Part shown: positions 10,401 through 19,355 of the stretch, in pieces
Layout of the letters: each line of letters starts with the position of its first letter
Numbering within the stretch: position 1 is the first letter of the stretch
Origin: Coemansia sp. RSA 922
Lineage: Eukaryota; Kickxellomycota; Kickxellomycetes; Kickxellales; Kickxellaceae
Length of the DNA stretch: 44,786 bases
Direction of reading: 5' to 3'
NCBI GenBank assembly: GCA_027577415.1
Contig: JANBQS010000052.1
Location: forward strand, 1-44,786
Notes under the pieces: generated by a model
Databases searched by the model: none
Seen by the model: only the letters and a program-made list of their open reading frames with translations
What the model was told of the DNA's origin: nothing
Position numbers and translations under genes: made by a program

Positions 10401-10852
10401 GGTGGAGCAGTAGGCGGCGGAGGCGGCATTGTGCCCTGACCAGCCAGCGCAGGCTGCAAGTGGGGCAAAGTAGGCAGCACGCGGTTGGGAGCCAGTTGCT
10501 GCAATGGCGGCTGGTACTTTATATGATCGCTTTGGTGTGCAGGGGCGCGAGGCTGGCGTGGCAAGATAGGCAATGGATTAGCATATGGACGCTCATACTC
10601 CCTGTGTGCGCGAGCCGGACGACCCCGACGACGAGACGGCACGTATTGGCATTCGGCAGCGTTGCGCAAACAGGCGGAGCAGGTCGGTTTGGAGCCATCG
10701 CATTTGATTTTCTTCTGGCGGCAGTTGGTGCATGCCTGACACTTTGCTGGAGTCTTTTTAGCCAAAGCGTCTGCTCCGTTACTACTGGTGCTCGCTATCC
10801 CTCCGGGTCGACTGGGCTCTGTCCTTTGGTCGCTGTCACTGCTATCTGCCAT
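7425..10852 (-). CDS. Zn2Cys6 fungal-specific transcription factor, two exons
   Basis: A nuclear DNA-binding regulator of about 1034 residues. Exon 1 is 10852-9630 and exon 2 is 9306-7425. The zinc cluster is at residues 41-68: C41-x2-C44-x6-C51-x6-C58-x2-C61-x6-C68, with the basic RQKKIK loop. An extra Cys at residue 38 and a basic linker (RRRGRPARAHR) follow the family pattern. The middle-homology domain spans the splice: FHYFNALYPIVHWPSF in exon 1, then LAYQLELSN and CRRVWWTLFYADRYFSL in exon 2. Donor GTAAGT at 9629 joined to the acceptor after CCAAATAG at 9307 keeps the frame and rebuilds this domain. A Gly/Ser/Ala-rich linker precedes the C-terminal helices. Targets are unknown. It is divergently paired with the factor at 11320. 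Confidence 0.9.
9307..9629 (-). other. Intron in the minus-strand Zn2Cys6 gene
   Basis: The donor is a perfect GTAAGT after CTGTCAG. The chosen acceptor is the AG of CCAAATAG, the only one I found that restores the reading frame and gives a plausible helix. An alternative acceptor after ATCTAATCAG shifts the frame. A second GTGAGT and CCCCAG inside the 323-base intron would allow a small internal exon, so the exact structure needs transcript data. Confidence 0.6.
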
Positions 10853-11319
10853 TAGTGTGGTAGTCTGAGACGACGGCGGCGACGAAAAAAAGGAAATAAA
10901 TAAATAAATAAAGAGGAAAGGAATTCAAAGAGAAAAAAAAGAGCGTGAATGTAGACAATTAAGGCCAAAGAGGAAGTGGGGGGAAGGAAACCAACGGCTT
11001 GACTTAAAGATGCGTCGGCGAAGAGATGTTCCCACCAGCGGGCGACAAGTACCCCCAACCACGCACGCAGCCATCAACGGTTTCTTTGGCCGAGACTTGC
11101 CCATGCCAAGGAAGGTGGCGGCTCGAAAAGGGCAAAAGAGGCGAGTCGGCTTTTGTGGCTCGGACGTGATCATGTGCACAGACTTGAAGGCTCGGGCAAT
11201 TTTCCAGAGCGCGAATATTCAGAGCCAATGGATATGTAAAGGTAGGACTAATGGTGGCGGTGGCAACAACGACGACATGGGTTCTTTCTTTATCTTTTCG
11301 ACGATTTATTATTAAGCAG
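10853..11319. promoter_or_regulatory. Shared head-to-head promoter of two Zn2Cys6 genes
   Basis: These 467 bp separate the start codons of two divergently transcribed regulators. Just before the right-hand ATG there is TTATTATTAAGCAG, which resembles a splice acceptor, and GTAGGACT near 11242 could be its donor. The right gene may therefore have a 5' UTR intron or a short upstream exon. No specific operator is recognised. Confidence 0.45.
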
Positions 11320-14300
11320 ATGGACCAGCAGGATATCTCGGGGCTATTCCTGAAAGACCTAGACACAACAGGTGGCGGCGGCGGCGAGGGGACACTCCCG
11401 TTTCCGCTGGGAGACCAAGCGTCATTGTTCAACTTTCACACACCAGCAGGACTGGGACTAGGACCGCTCTACTTGAACATTGGCAACAACGATGCGGGCA
11501 GCAATGTGGGGCTGGGGTTTGGCGTGGGGCAGGACCAGCTGCTTGGCAGCATGCTGTATGACATGGGCGGGATCCAGCAGATCGACGGGCTACACCACGG
11601 CACGCAGATAGCAAGCGAGGACATGAGTATGTTTTTGGCAGCAGCAGACGGCATGAGACAGCAGCAAGCAAGCGGCAGTGCTCCGGCAGCACGAATCGAC
11701 CAGGCGTGCCGCATGTGCCGGCGACGCAAAGTCAAGTGCGACGGGCTGCGGCCAGCGTGCTCGTTCTGCCAGACCAAGGGCTTCGAGTGTGCGTATGAGC
11801 CGGCGGCGCCAGCGGGGGCGCGCAAGCGGAGGCGGCAGCAAGCAGCAAGCGAGTCGCAGAACGGCACGTCGAGCGCCGCGTCGCTGGCCGAGCACGCGGC
11901 GGCGGCAATGGCGGCAGTGGCGATGAGCGACAGCGACGGCGAGTCGTCGAGCGCAAGCGACAACGGCGACAGCGGCGGCCTGGAGGCGCTGTCGCGGCGG
12001 CAGATCGCCATGCCGGACAGCGAGGACGCGGGCGAGGGCCAGGACGCGGCCGACGCGGCGAGCGACGACATGCACCTGCAGTGGTACTTTGCGCACTTCC
12101 ACGCGCAGCAGCCGATCCTCCACCGGGCGACGTTCGAGCGCGCGGTGCGCGGCGGCACGGTCAGCGCGGTGCTGTGGCTGGCGGTGCGGGCGATCGCGGC
12201 GCGCTACGGGCCAGGGCGCGCGGGCGCGCGGCCGTTCGAGTACGGGCGGCGGTTCGCGCAGAGGGCGCGGGCGCTGCTGGCGGCCACGCAGGACGCGTCG
12301 CTGGAGGTGATGCAGGCGGCGTTCCTCGTGTCGGAGCACCAGTTCGGCGTGGGCGACTGGGTGGGCGGGCGCTCGTACTGGGCCACGGCGGCGCGCATGT
12401 TCAGCCAGCAGCAGCTGCACGCGCTGGACGAGGCGTTCCAGTTCCCGGCGTACACGTCGCACCTGGGGCTGCACGAGTCGGCCATCGCGCCGCTGACGAG
12501 CCGCCAGAGCCCGGCGCACCACGCGGCGGCCGTGCGGCGGCCGGCGCTGAGCAGCGCGGCGTGGATCCAGCGCGAGCAGCAGCGGCGGCTGCGGTGGGCG
12601 CTGTTCGACGCCGAGCGCACGCACACGCTGGCCGGCGGCGCGCCGCCGCTGGTGACGCTGGACGCCGGCTGGGTGCACATGCCGTGCAGCGACGCGCTGT
12701 GGGCCGCCGCCGAGCCGCGCCGCGCGGCCGAGCACGAGCGGCTGCTGCTGCACATGGGCCGGTACTACGTCGACTCGGGCGGCAGCCTGCGCATCGACGC
12801 GGCGCCCAACCGCGTCGCCAGCATGCTGGTGCACGTCCGCCGCCGCAAGAACCGCATGCACCTGCGCGCCCACACCGCCGTCGTCGTCGGCCAGCTCGCG
12901 CGCACGCGCCTGGCGCTGTTCCGCCTCTTCTTCCCGAGCCGGTGGCCGAGCCAGCTGCAGCCCGAGCCCGCGCCGCCGCCCGTCGCCTGGGACGAGCGCC
13001 TGCGCCGCGCGCGCGCCGCCGTGGCCGACATCGACGCCAAGCTGGCGCAGTGGCGCGTCTACCTCGAGTCGATATTCCCGCTGCGCGACCACGACGACGG
13101 AGAGGGCGCGACGCCCGAGGAGGACGCGGGCATCCGCGCCGAGCGCCTCGAGTACGCCAACCACCGCCTGCTGCTGGCCGCGCTGCTGGCCCAGAACCGC
13201 GCCGTGCTGCTGCAGCTGCACGCCTGCCTGGAGCGCCGCGCCAAGCGCATCCAGACCGCCGAGGCCCTGCCGGCGCTGGTGCGCCCGAACCAGCCGCCGC
13301 CACCCTGCATGCGCGCCCTGCGCCGCCTCGCGCGCGACGCCTGGGCCGTGGTCGTGCGCCAGGCCTGCGAGGTCGCCGATCTGCTGCAGTCGCACTGGCT
13401 GGTCGCCGCGCCCAGCGACTCGGCCCTGCGCCTGCTGGTGCGCCCCGACTGGCACTCCCGCGCCGCCATCGGCGCCAAGCTCAACGCCGACGCCAACCTG
13501 CGCCGCTTCCCGCCCGACCCCGAGTCCGGCCTGCGCCGCGACCAGCACGCCGCCGACGCCGCCGTCTTTTTCTCGCATGCCACGCCGCCCCACCCGCTGC
13601 TTGTCGCCAACCGCCGCCTGCTGGACCAGATCGTGGGCGCTGCTACCACCAGCAGTGCTGCCGCCGCCGAGCTGCCGCTGGCCTGCAGCATGAACGCCAA
13701 CATCCACATTGAGACCAACGCAAACGCTGCCCCCAGTGTTGGGGCCAATGCCACGCCACCTGACTTTGGCGACGACGACTCGGCTGACTTTATGGAGCCA
13801 TTCCGCTGCCAGCTGCCGGGCACCTCCTACTATATATTTGTCGCTGCCAAGACTCTGATCATGTACCTGCACCACGCCAAAATGTCTGCCTACGTCTTGG
13901 CCCGCCGCAACAGCTCCGCCTCTGCCCTCGATGTCTTGCTGCCTAGCGAGTCCGTGTCCATTGACGGCGACCACGCAGACAATCCCCCCAGGCCCTGTGC
14001 TCTGCCTGACTTTGCTGCATATCCCCCGCAAGGTCTGCCCAGCGACGACAATGACGCTGACTTTGCCAATGATCTATCGCCACCACCCGAATTGCGCACG
14101 CTGGCTGATATCCGCTCTATGCAGGACCGCTTGGAGGTCGTCATGACGGCCTTGCGTCTGTCGCAGCGCCACTGGATGCCAGTCGACTATTTCACATTGT
14201 GTGCTCGCAAAATCCGCAATATGTCGCTCTACGGCCCATGGAGCATTGAGGACCCGGTGTCCTCCGATCCTCTTGCCGAATTGGCTGCTGTTGCTGCTGC

Positions 14301-14349
14301 CGATTCTTGCTCCACGACATCTGCGAAGAAGAAGAACACTCAACGCTGA
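11320..14349 (+). CDS. Zn2Cys6 fungal-specific transcription factor, very GC-rich gene
   Basis: The start MDQQDISGLFLKDLD gives 1009 residues; an upstream in-frame ATG at 11251 adds 23 unlikely residues. The zinc cluster is at C130-x2-C133-x6-C140-x6-C147-x2-C150-x6-C157 (CRMCRRRKVKC), followed by a KRRR patch that may be a nuclear signal. The acidic Ser/Asp linker leads into the middle domain: LQWYFAHFHAQQPILHRATF, then WLAVRAIAARYG, QQQRRLRWALFDAERTHTL. C-terminal helices include YYIFVAAKTLIMYLHHAK. From about 12000 to 13600 almost every third codon base is G or C, which opens long false frames on the opposite strand and in the +2 frame. The cluster and helices show that this frame is the real one. 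Targets are unknown. Confidence 0.9.
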   Translation: MDQQDISGLFLKDLDTTGGGGGEGTLPFPLGDQASLFNFHTPAGLGLGPLYLNIGNNDAGSNVGLGFGVGQDQLLGSMLYDMGGIQQIDGLHHGTQIASEDMSMFLAAADGMRQQQASGSAPAARIDQACRMCRRRKVKCDGLRPACSFCQTKGFECAYEPAAPAGARKRRRQQAASESQNGTSSAASLAEHAAAAMAAVAMSDSDGESSSASDNGDSGGLEALSRRQIAMPDSEDAGEGQDAADAASDDMHLQWYFAHFHAQQPILHRATFERAVRGGTVSAVLWLAVRAIAARYGPGRAGARPFEYGRRFAQRARALLAATQDASLEVMQAAFLVSEHQFGVGDWVGGRSYWATAARMFSQQQLHALDEAFQFPAYTSHLGLHESAIAPLTSRQSPAHHAAAVRRPALSSAAWIQREQQRRLRWALFDAERTHTLAGGAPPLVTLDAGWVHMPCSDALWAAAEPRRAAEHERLLLHMGRYYVDSGGSLRIDAAPNRVASMLVHVRRRKNRMHLRAHTAVVVGQLARTRLALFRLFFPSRWPSQLQPEPAPPPVAWDERLRRARAAVADIDAKLAQWRVYLESIFPLRDHDDGEGATPEEDAGIRAERLEYANHRLLLAALLAQNRAVLLQLHACLERRAKRIQTAEALPALVRPNQPPPPCMRALRRLARDAWAVVVRQACEVADLLQSHWLVAAPSDSALRLLVRPDWHSRAAIGAKLNADANLRRFPPDPESGLRRDQHAADAAVFFSHATPPHPLLVANRRLLDQIVGAATTSSAAAAELPLACSMNANIHIETNANAAPSVGANATPPDFGDDDSADFMEPFRCQLPGTSYYIFVAAKTLIMYLHHAKMSAYVLARRNSSASALDVLLPSESVSIDGDHADNPPRPCALPDFAAYPPQGLPSDDNDADFANDLSPPPELRTLADIRSMQDRLEVVMTALRLSQRHWMPVDYFTLCARKIRNMSLYGPWSIEDPVSSDPLAELAAVAAADSCSTTSAKKKNTQR

Positions 14350-14673
14350 TCCTTGTTTTTGTTTTTATTGCCCAAATTGAGCTGCTTTCTTTTTATCCTT
14401 GTAAAAAAATAATCGTTCGGTTCTTGCTTTCTGTGGATTTCAGCCACCCACTTTCAGGTGGTGGCACCGCCGCCGCCGCCGCCTCAGAGATATTTTGCAT
14501 TACATCCCATGCCCGGCTTGCCCTTCCTCCTCCCCCCATTTGCTACTAAACGGCCATTAATGCGGAGAGGTGCCTATAAAAGAAATACTTTTTTTTTCTT
14601 CTCCGCTATCTCTCTTTTTATATATTTTTATATCTATATCTTTAATACTCCTTTTTTTATATATTCACAAATA
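14350..14673. promoter_or_regulatory. Intergenic region with core promoter for the 14674 gene
   Basis: The region contains the 3' UTR of the GC-rich regulator (T-rich, around 14350-14420), a GC-rich triplet run (CCGCCGCCGCCGCC near 14469) and then the TATA element listed separately. The base composition swings abruptly back to AT-rich sequence near 14580. Confidence 0.45.
14575..14582 (+). promoter_or_regulatory. TATA box (TATAAAAG)
   Basis: A consensus TATAAAAG lies 99 bases upstream of the ATG at 14674, in an otherwise T-rich leader. The position suits a focused start site for the short disordered protein. Confidence 0.55.
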
Positions 14674-15297
14674 ATGAGCACGTCGTTTATCAGCCATAGT
14701 CCTAGTCCCAGCACACACAGCCGCCTGCACGGTTACGCTGCCGTCGACCCTGAGGACTTGCACTATCACCATCGGTCGCCAGCCCCAGCAACCGCCGCAT
14801 CTATTGCCGAGTCATATCCGAGTAGATGTGCCTCACCCTTGCTTCCAATGGGCCAGTACCGCACACCATCGTCACACCAGACCATCGACCCCGACCGTCT
14901 GTCACAACAGCTAGGCAAAGTCACCAACCGCCAGAGTCAGCAATCAGTAGTTCACAAGAACTATGCTATCCCCGAAGACGAAGATACAGAGCTCCCGCCA
15001 GACAGTGGCAAGCGTAGTCAGACCACACGCTTTATCAGCTATCATCGCACACCGTCAGCTGGTAGCAAACTACCTAGCCGTAGGACTATGCCTCGTCAAA
15101 AGTCTTATCGCATTAGTACCGCTACTGACCCACACCAATCGTCTGTTCGAGAGCTGTCTTCTAAGCTAAAGTCGGCTTGTCGCAAGCTTAACCCTAAACG
15201 CCTGACTAAACATGGTCATGCCCACCAGGATTCAGAGGAACCGCCACTGTCTGACCTTCCTTACCCAGAGGTCTTTGGTGGCGTACCATCTAGATAG
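14674..15297 (+). CDS. Hypothetical disordered basic protein
   Basis: The ATG at 14674 gives 207 residues starting MSTSFISHSPSPSTHSRL. An open frame extends upstream through the T-rich leader, but that translation is implausible and the TATA box lies inside it. The protein is rich in Ser, Pro, His and Arg, with no signal peptide or membrane helix. The C-terminal third is basic (SSKLKSACRKLNPKRLTKHG). No family is recognised. A consensus TATA box 99 bases upstream supports it as a real gene. Confidence 0.6.
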   Translation: MSTSFISHSPSPSTHSRLHGYAAVDPEDLHYHHRSPAPATAASIAESYPSRCASPLLPMGQYRTPSSHQTIDPDRLSQQLGKVTNRQSQQSVVHKNYAIPEDEDTELPPDSGKRSQTTRFISYHRTPSAGSKLPSRRTMPRQKSYRISTATDPHQSSVRELSSKLKSACRKLNPKRLTKHGHAHQDSEEPPLSDLPYPEVFGGVPSR

Positions 15298-15614
15298 TAT
15301 TCTTTATTTTTTTTTGTGTGTTCTGTCAAGAAGAAAATAGGTATCCTATGATTGTTTGTACCATCAATCAACGCTCGGGCAGTAAAAGCATGTCACTAAA
15401 TTTAGGCTTGATGGAAAAAAGGGAAGAAAAACACTCCGAGCATACAAAAAAAAAAGACAGGCGCGCATGATCAATGCTCAAGAAAGAGGCGTTCTAGGCG
15501 CCCCACCCAATGCCTAAAACAGTTATTTTGACTCTCTATCCTCTATTTTTTATTTTTATTTTTTATTTGCTTCTTTAGTTTTTATACTGCTATTATTCTT
15601 ATTATTCTCTAACC
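15298..15614. other. Intergenic stretch, 317 bp
   Basis: A- and T-rich sequence separates two same-strand genes, with long homopolymer tracts near 15305, 15440 and 15550. Nothing beyond a 3' UTR and a pyrimidine-rich promoter is visible. Confidence 0.5.
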
Positions 15615-16775
15615 ATGGGTCGAGCTAGGGATTGTTTGTACTCGCTGTTTCGCCGACGCAGTAACAGTGCCTCCGCCAAAATACCCTCCAGCGACCGCAC
15701 CACTGTGTCCTCCGACACTACAGCTGTCGATGACCCCACACATAATACTGCTCCACGCTGCGCTATATTCGAGCCACCACTGCCCTACATATCCTACGAT
15801 TCATACACGAGCGAGTCACGGCAATACATAGGTACTGGAAATTTTCACGTGTACAAATCATTCCCATCCGACTCGCTTTTCCCCTTGGAGGATGAGGGAA
15901 TAGGCCGTTTGAAAAACGTCTACGAGGCGTGGTTTCCAAAGTCAGGCTCCATGTCTAGGGATAAGGTCAGCGGCATATATATCCTGACTATTGTCAATGG
16001 GGGACTTTTAGACGGAACCACCTACTGTGGTGACACGGCTACGGAACTTCCGCTTCAGAAACACCACGTGCAGTGTCTGTACTCGGGAACTGGTGTGCGT
16101 CGCGCTTGTAACATGGGTACGAGCAGTACGGTTTGTACGGGTGCTGAGCTCTGGATTAAAAGCAGCTTGCCTGTCGCTGGCCCTTGGACCCAGTCCCTGC
16201 ATATCCCGCCTACCCTGCGTCTCAACAAAATGTGCCCCATCGCTGCGCCCAAATCCGACTTTACAAAGTTTCTTAACCCAGACCCACACAACCTCGCACT
16301 CCTGCCTGGCATTACCGCCTCATCGGAGGTATTTGAGCTCGACAGCGACGTACACGTTTATATCTGCCGCCTAGTACCCTGTGCCACAGTCAACCATACT
16401 ACGGCTACTGCTCGGTGTGCTAACGAACCGCCCATTTTCGAAATCCCAAAGCTCCGCCGCGCAACTACCACTCTCTCTACTACTCGCGGACCAGTCCACA
16501 TAAACCAGGATACTGCTCATATAAGACCGGAAAAGTCTCGCAGTGTTTATATACATGTCTTTAGTGACTATTCTAAAACTGGAACTACAAGACAAGGCGG
16601 CGCTCGCCTGATGCTTCCGGGCTCTATTCAGCTTAGCTGTGGCGACGGCATACACTTGCAGCATGTTCGGCCGGGTGCTAATATCTCTATTAAAAATATT
16701 GGCTATGATCGCGCTCAGTTCGTGCTCGTCGATATGCCTGGGTATAAGAACGACGCCGACGCACGCAGTATCTAA
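15615..16775 (+). CDS. Pirin-like double-cupin protein lacking the metal-ligand residues
   Basis: This is 386 residues with a disordered N-terminus of about 55. Residues 93-205 look like the N-terminal pirin cupin: IGRLKNVYEAWFP, a strand YILTIVNGGLLDG, a turn SGTGVRRACNM (157-167) and GAELWIKSSLP (176-186). The last two match the GRGxxHxEM turn and the LQLWVNLP segment of pirins. Residues 310-375 resemble the second cupin: ARLMLPGSIQLSCGDGI and RAQFVLVDMP. Family pirins bind iron through two His upstream and a His and Glu in the turn. Here the turn reads RAC instead of HxE, and no His pair precedes the strand. This suggests a structural or regulatory role, not dioxygenase activity. The assignment is by eye and remote. 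Confidence 0.5.
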   Translation: MGRARDCLYSLFRRRSNSASAKIPSSDRTTVSSDTTAVDDPTHNTAPRCAIFEPPLPYISYDSYTSESRQYIGTGNFHVYKSFPSDSLFPLEDEGIGRLKNVYEAWFPKSGSMSRDKVSGIYILTIVNGGLLDGTTYCGDTATELPLQKHHVQCLYSGTGVRRACNMGTSSTVCTGAELWIKSSLPVAGPWTQSLHIPPTLRLNKMCPIAAPKSDFTKFLNPDPHNLALLPGITASSEVFELDSDVHVYICRLVPCATVNHTTATARCANEPPIFEIPKLRRATTTLSTTRGPVHINQDTAHIRPEKSRSVYIHVFSDYSKTGTTRQGGARLMLPGSIQLSCGDGIHLQHVRPGANISIKNIGYDRAQFVLVDMPGYKNDADARSI

Positions 16776-16931
16776 TATTTTTCTTATATATATCTTGTAC
16801 TATTACAAATCCGCCATTAAAAAAAGGGTGGTTAGACTACTGTCGTTGTTAATTGAACACTCTCTGTGTGCCAACTACACCCAGAAAAAAAAATTATATT
16901 CGCAAAGAGCGACAAAAAACTCAGTACACGC

Positions 16932-16937
16932 AAAAAA
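16932..16937 (-). terminator. RNA polymerase III terminator of tRNA-Thr
   Basis: On the minus strand six T residues begin three bases after the tRNA 3' end, the expected Pol III stop signal. Confidence 0.75.
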
Positions 16938-16940
16938 GAT

Positions 16941-17012
16941 TGCCCATTATCGGAATCGAACCGATGATCTTCTGTTTACAAGACAGACGCTGTGCCTCTT
17001 AGCCAAAGGGGC
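16941..17012 (-). tRNA. tRNA-Thr, anticodon UGU
   Basis: Read on the minus strand, the 72-nt gene folds as a standard cloverleaf. The acceptor stem GCCCCTT pairs with AATGGGC, with one C-U mismatch. A short D arm contains GGCTAAGAGGC. The anticodon stem TCTGT pairs perfectly with ACAGA around loop CTTGTAA, whose middle triplet is TGT. The variable loop is AGATC, and the T arm is ATCGG-TTCGATT-CCGAT. The discriminator is A and CCA is not encoded, as usual in eukaryotes. It would decode ACA codons. No intron is present. A T-run terminator follows at once. Confidence 0.92.
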
Positions 17013-17849
17013 GCTCTTTTTGGACTAGACGTCCAAGACTTCTCCTTGCGAGTACTCAGCTGAAATTATAACCACTACCTCGCCTTTGTATAAACGAAAA
17101 AAAAAATATCAGCTTGAAAGAGCTCAACGGGAAGTTATCTTTCCAAAACGCACAGGACAGCCATACCGACTAACCAATTGACCACTCTCAGACTTTTAAT
17201 ATCTACACTCCAAGCTCGCGGAATACACTGAGAGGAAACTATATTTATTTGGATTAGGATAATTTATTGTGCTTTCTTTCGTGATGTACGTGAATAACCA
17301 TGTCAGCTTTGCAAAGAAAGAGTGGATACATTTTGCTCCAATAAAACCTATGAGCTTGTCTGCCATTGAGTGACCAACTAGGAGCTATTACTTGGCATCA
17401 AGAAAGTAAGCTCAGAGCCGAATAAGCTGTTGGAGGATATAGGGAATAGTAGTACACATGTCTTTTTCTTTTCTTTTTTACTCCCTTGCGCTTTTCTTCT
17501 ATATCATTTTTATTATTTATGTATATCGCGGCCATTCTTTTGGAGAGGTGCAAGTAAACGACGGTGCATGTGTGACAAACCTACTTCAATAACTTTCATA
17601 TATTTGATTAATGGTTGAAGGACTTTGAGCGAGAGTAATTGTAATATCAAATAAGAGAATATATTTCTAGTGATATATAAAAATAAGTAAAAATTATAAT
17701 CAAGAGTGGTGCGAAATAAAATAAAGAAAGGAAAAATATGTACATATTGGTAACCTAGCTTTGGCCAGAATACGAGGCTGGAGGTGGAAAGACCGCCATT
17801 CACCGAGCTACAATTTTTGGTCGTTACAAGTACGACTGCTGACTTGTGC

Positions 17850-18040
17850 TGACAGATACTGTTACGGCATATATGCACATTATAGCAATCCTAAACAGGA
17901 CGTAAGGCGCAATATTAATGATGGGAAGTGCCAAGGGAACACTTGTTGGAGCATATTGGCAAGATGCGCAGATAATGGCAACCCGTGTAAGAGTATTTAC
18001 ATAGAGTGCAGGCTACGATGCTTACTCAGTCTGGCAATCG
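17850..18040 (+). pseudogene. Possible weak fourth relic of the paired Trp-repeat family
   Basis: In one plus-strand frame broken by two stops, a piece reading DTVTAYMHIIA resembles the EVAAYIHRV helix of the relic at 18.7-19.0 kb. About 45 residues later AYSVWQSD resembles the SVWSVV ending of its second repeat. The spacing is about nine residues shorter than in the better copies. Without an alignment score this is a suggestion only. Confidence 0.2.
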
Positions 18041-18234
18041 GATAGTCACCTCTAGACTCTTGCAAGTCGCTACAGGAGCTATATCCAACCCAGTACTATT
18101 CAGACACTGATGTGCTCCACTCTACGATATTTCAATAGTTTGGGTGATGCAAATGATGGAAAAATATATGTTGAATTTGACAATTCGCAAAAAATTAAAA
18201 TTAAAAAATATAGCTTATATAATTGTTGACTACG

Positions 18235-18295
18235 ATCCTTGGGCAGTCGGTCGCTCCGGACAGTATATATAACGACTTGCCGTTACCCCAAGGAT
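18235..18295. repeat. Nested hairpin, possible structured RNA or mobile-element end
   Basis: A 9-bp perfect stem, ATCCTTGGG (18235-18243) with CCCAAGGAT (18287-18295), encloses a second perfect stem, AGTCG (18245-18249) with CGACT (18273-18277). An AT-rich TATATATAA lies in the loop. No known RNA family is recognised. Confidence 0.45.
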
Positions 18296-18706
18296 TGTCA
18301 GGTGAAGACCGCTCATCATCGGGGTTCGAACTAGTGGCCAGCCGATTCGAGTCCTAGAGTTTCAACTCCCCAATTATTTTGAGCTAAATTGACCAGGACA
18401 CCTGCTCCTGATACTAGTTATCATTGGCCAACTATTTATGACGCATGGTTTCATTGTCTCAGTTCATGGCCCACAATCAACTTAAATGTCCTTTTGTTGG
18501 TTGGGTATTTGCATACGTGACCGCGAAACATGGAAAAAAGGCTTGGAAGTTAGAGCGAAAAAAAAGAATTTTTCCTTTTCTTTTCTAGTTTATCGCCCCT
18601 ATCATTTACACTTATTTTTCTTTCTCTTCTTACTAATGACATAACACTACACAAAATGCGCAAAAGGTATTGGTAGCTACAATAGTCTACACATACAATG
18701 ATACGA

Positions 18707-19021
18707 TTACACATAGACTTCTTCAACCACCGACCAGACTGACAGGACGACCTGTCTTGCTAAGGCTTGCCTTTTCGCAGGTAAATTGGCCTGGTGCAAG
18801 TAATCATGCAATATGCCTTCGTTTTTGGTGGTGGGGTGATGGCCCCACTCTTAGCACCACCTGACCCACCAGTTCCAGGCATGGTCGCTGTTTTTGTTGG
18901 TTTGATGGCCAACACGGTGTATATATGCAGCTACTTCTGCATCAGACCAGCCTTGGCGCTGGAGCGCCCCGGAAAGCCTCAATAGAGACTGATCATATTT
19001 ACAATGTCGGTGGTATACTAA
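18707..19021 (-). pseudogene. Relic 1 of an unrecognised paired-repeat gene family
   Basis: Read on the minus strand this frame contains two helix-like repeats. Repeat a runs from GWSDAEVAAYIHRV to AWNWWVRWC. Repeat b runs from NEGILHDYLHQ to VVLSVWSVVEE. A single in-frame TAA at 18853-18851 separates them, and no ATG opens the frame. The pattern (acidic N-cap, Trp-Ser, Tyr-Leu/Ile, later two or three Trp) recurs in the relics at 19.4-19.8 and 20.5-20.8 kb, so this is a decayed protein gene and not chance. The spacing and Trp residues recall Myb/SANT or homeodomain-like three-helix units, but I cannot assign the family. Confidence 0.6.
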
Positions 19022-19355
19022 TCAAGTTTTGCGTTTAATCCGGATTTTAAAGAGTGTGAAAAATTACAAAGTTGATTGAATACACAGTTAAAGAATATTA
19101 TTAGCTATCGAGTAGGACATCAATAATCTATTGTCAGCTGATCAGTCTAGTTTTTTTGCTAGTAGAATATTGTTTGCAATAAACATAAGTTGATATTAAT
19201 AGAGTTGTGCATGCGTAGCATATTGAATGTATGCTAGAGTTGACGGACTGTGGGCCACAGATGCCTCTATCTTTTTGTGCATTTTCTTGAGGGGTTTTTT
19301 ACATTTCGAATTCGGACTAGCACCAATAATTTCTATCACTTCTAATAATTTTTAA

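Larger units (their letters stand above)
17013..18706. other. AT-rich gene-poor stretch
   Basis: About 1.7 kb upstream of the tRNA gene with no credible intact gene. The only structures I can point to are a weak fourth relic (about 17850-18040) and a nested hairpin at 18235-18295. Short frames here have no start context, no family similarity and many Cys or Phe from AT-rich codons. Confidence 0.5.

Noticed and set aside
12081..13712. 543-residue frame in the +2 reading of the same gene
   Set aside because: Same cause (GC-rich codons); it is an Ala/Arg-rich translation without any motif.
11590..14031. 813-residue open frame antisense to the GC-rich regulator
   Set aside because: It exists because third codon positions of the sense gene are almost all G or C, which removes stops on the other strand. 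Its translation is Arg/Ala/Gly/Val low complexity with no domain, while the sense frame has a zinc cluster and middle-homology domain.
18320..18360. Possible tRNA gene with GGTTCGAAC and GATTCGAGTCC cores
   Set aside because: T-arm stems do not pair on either strand and no acceptor or anticodon stem can be drawn.
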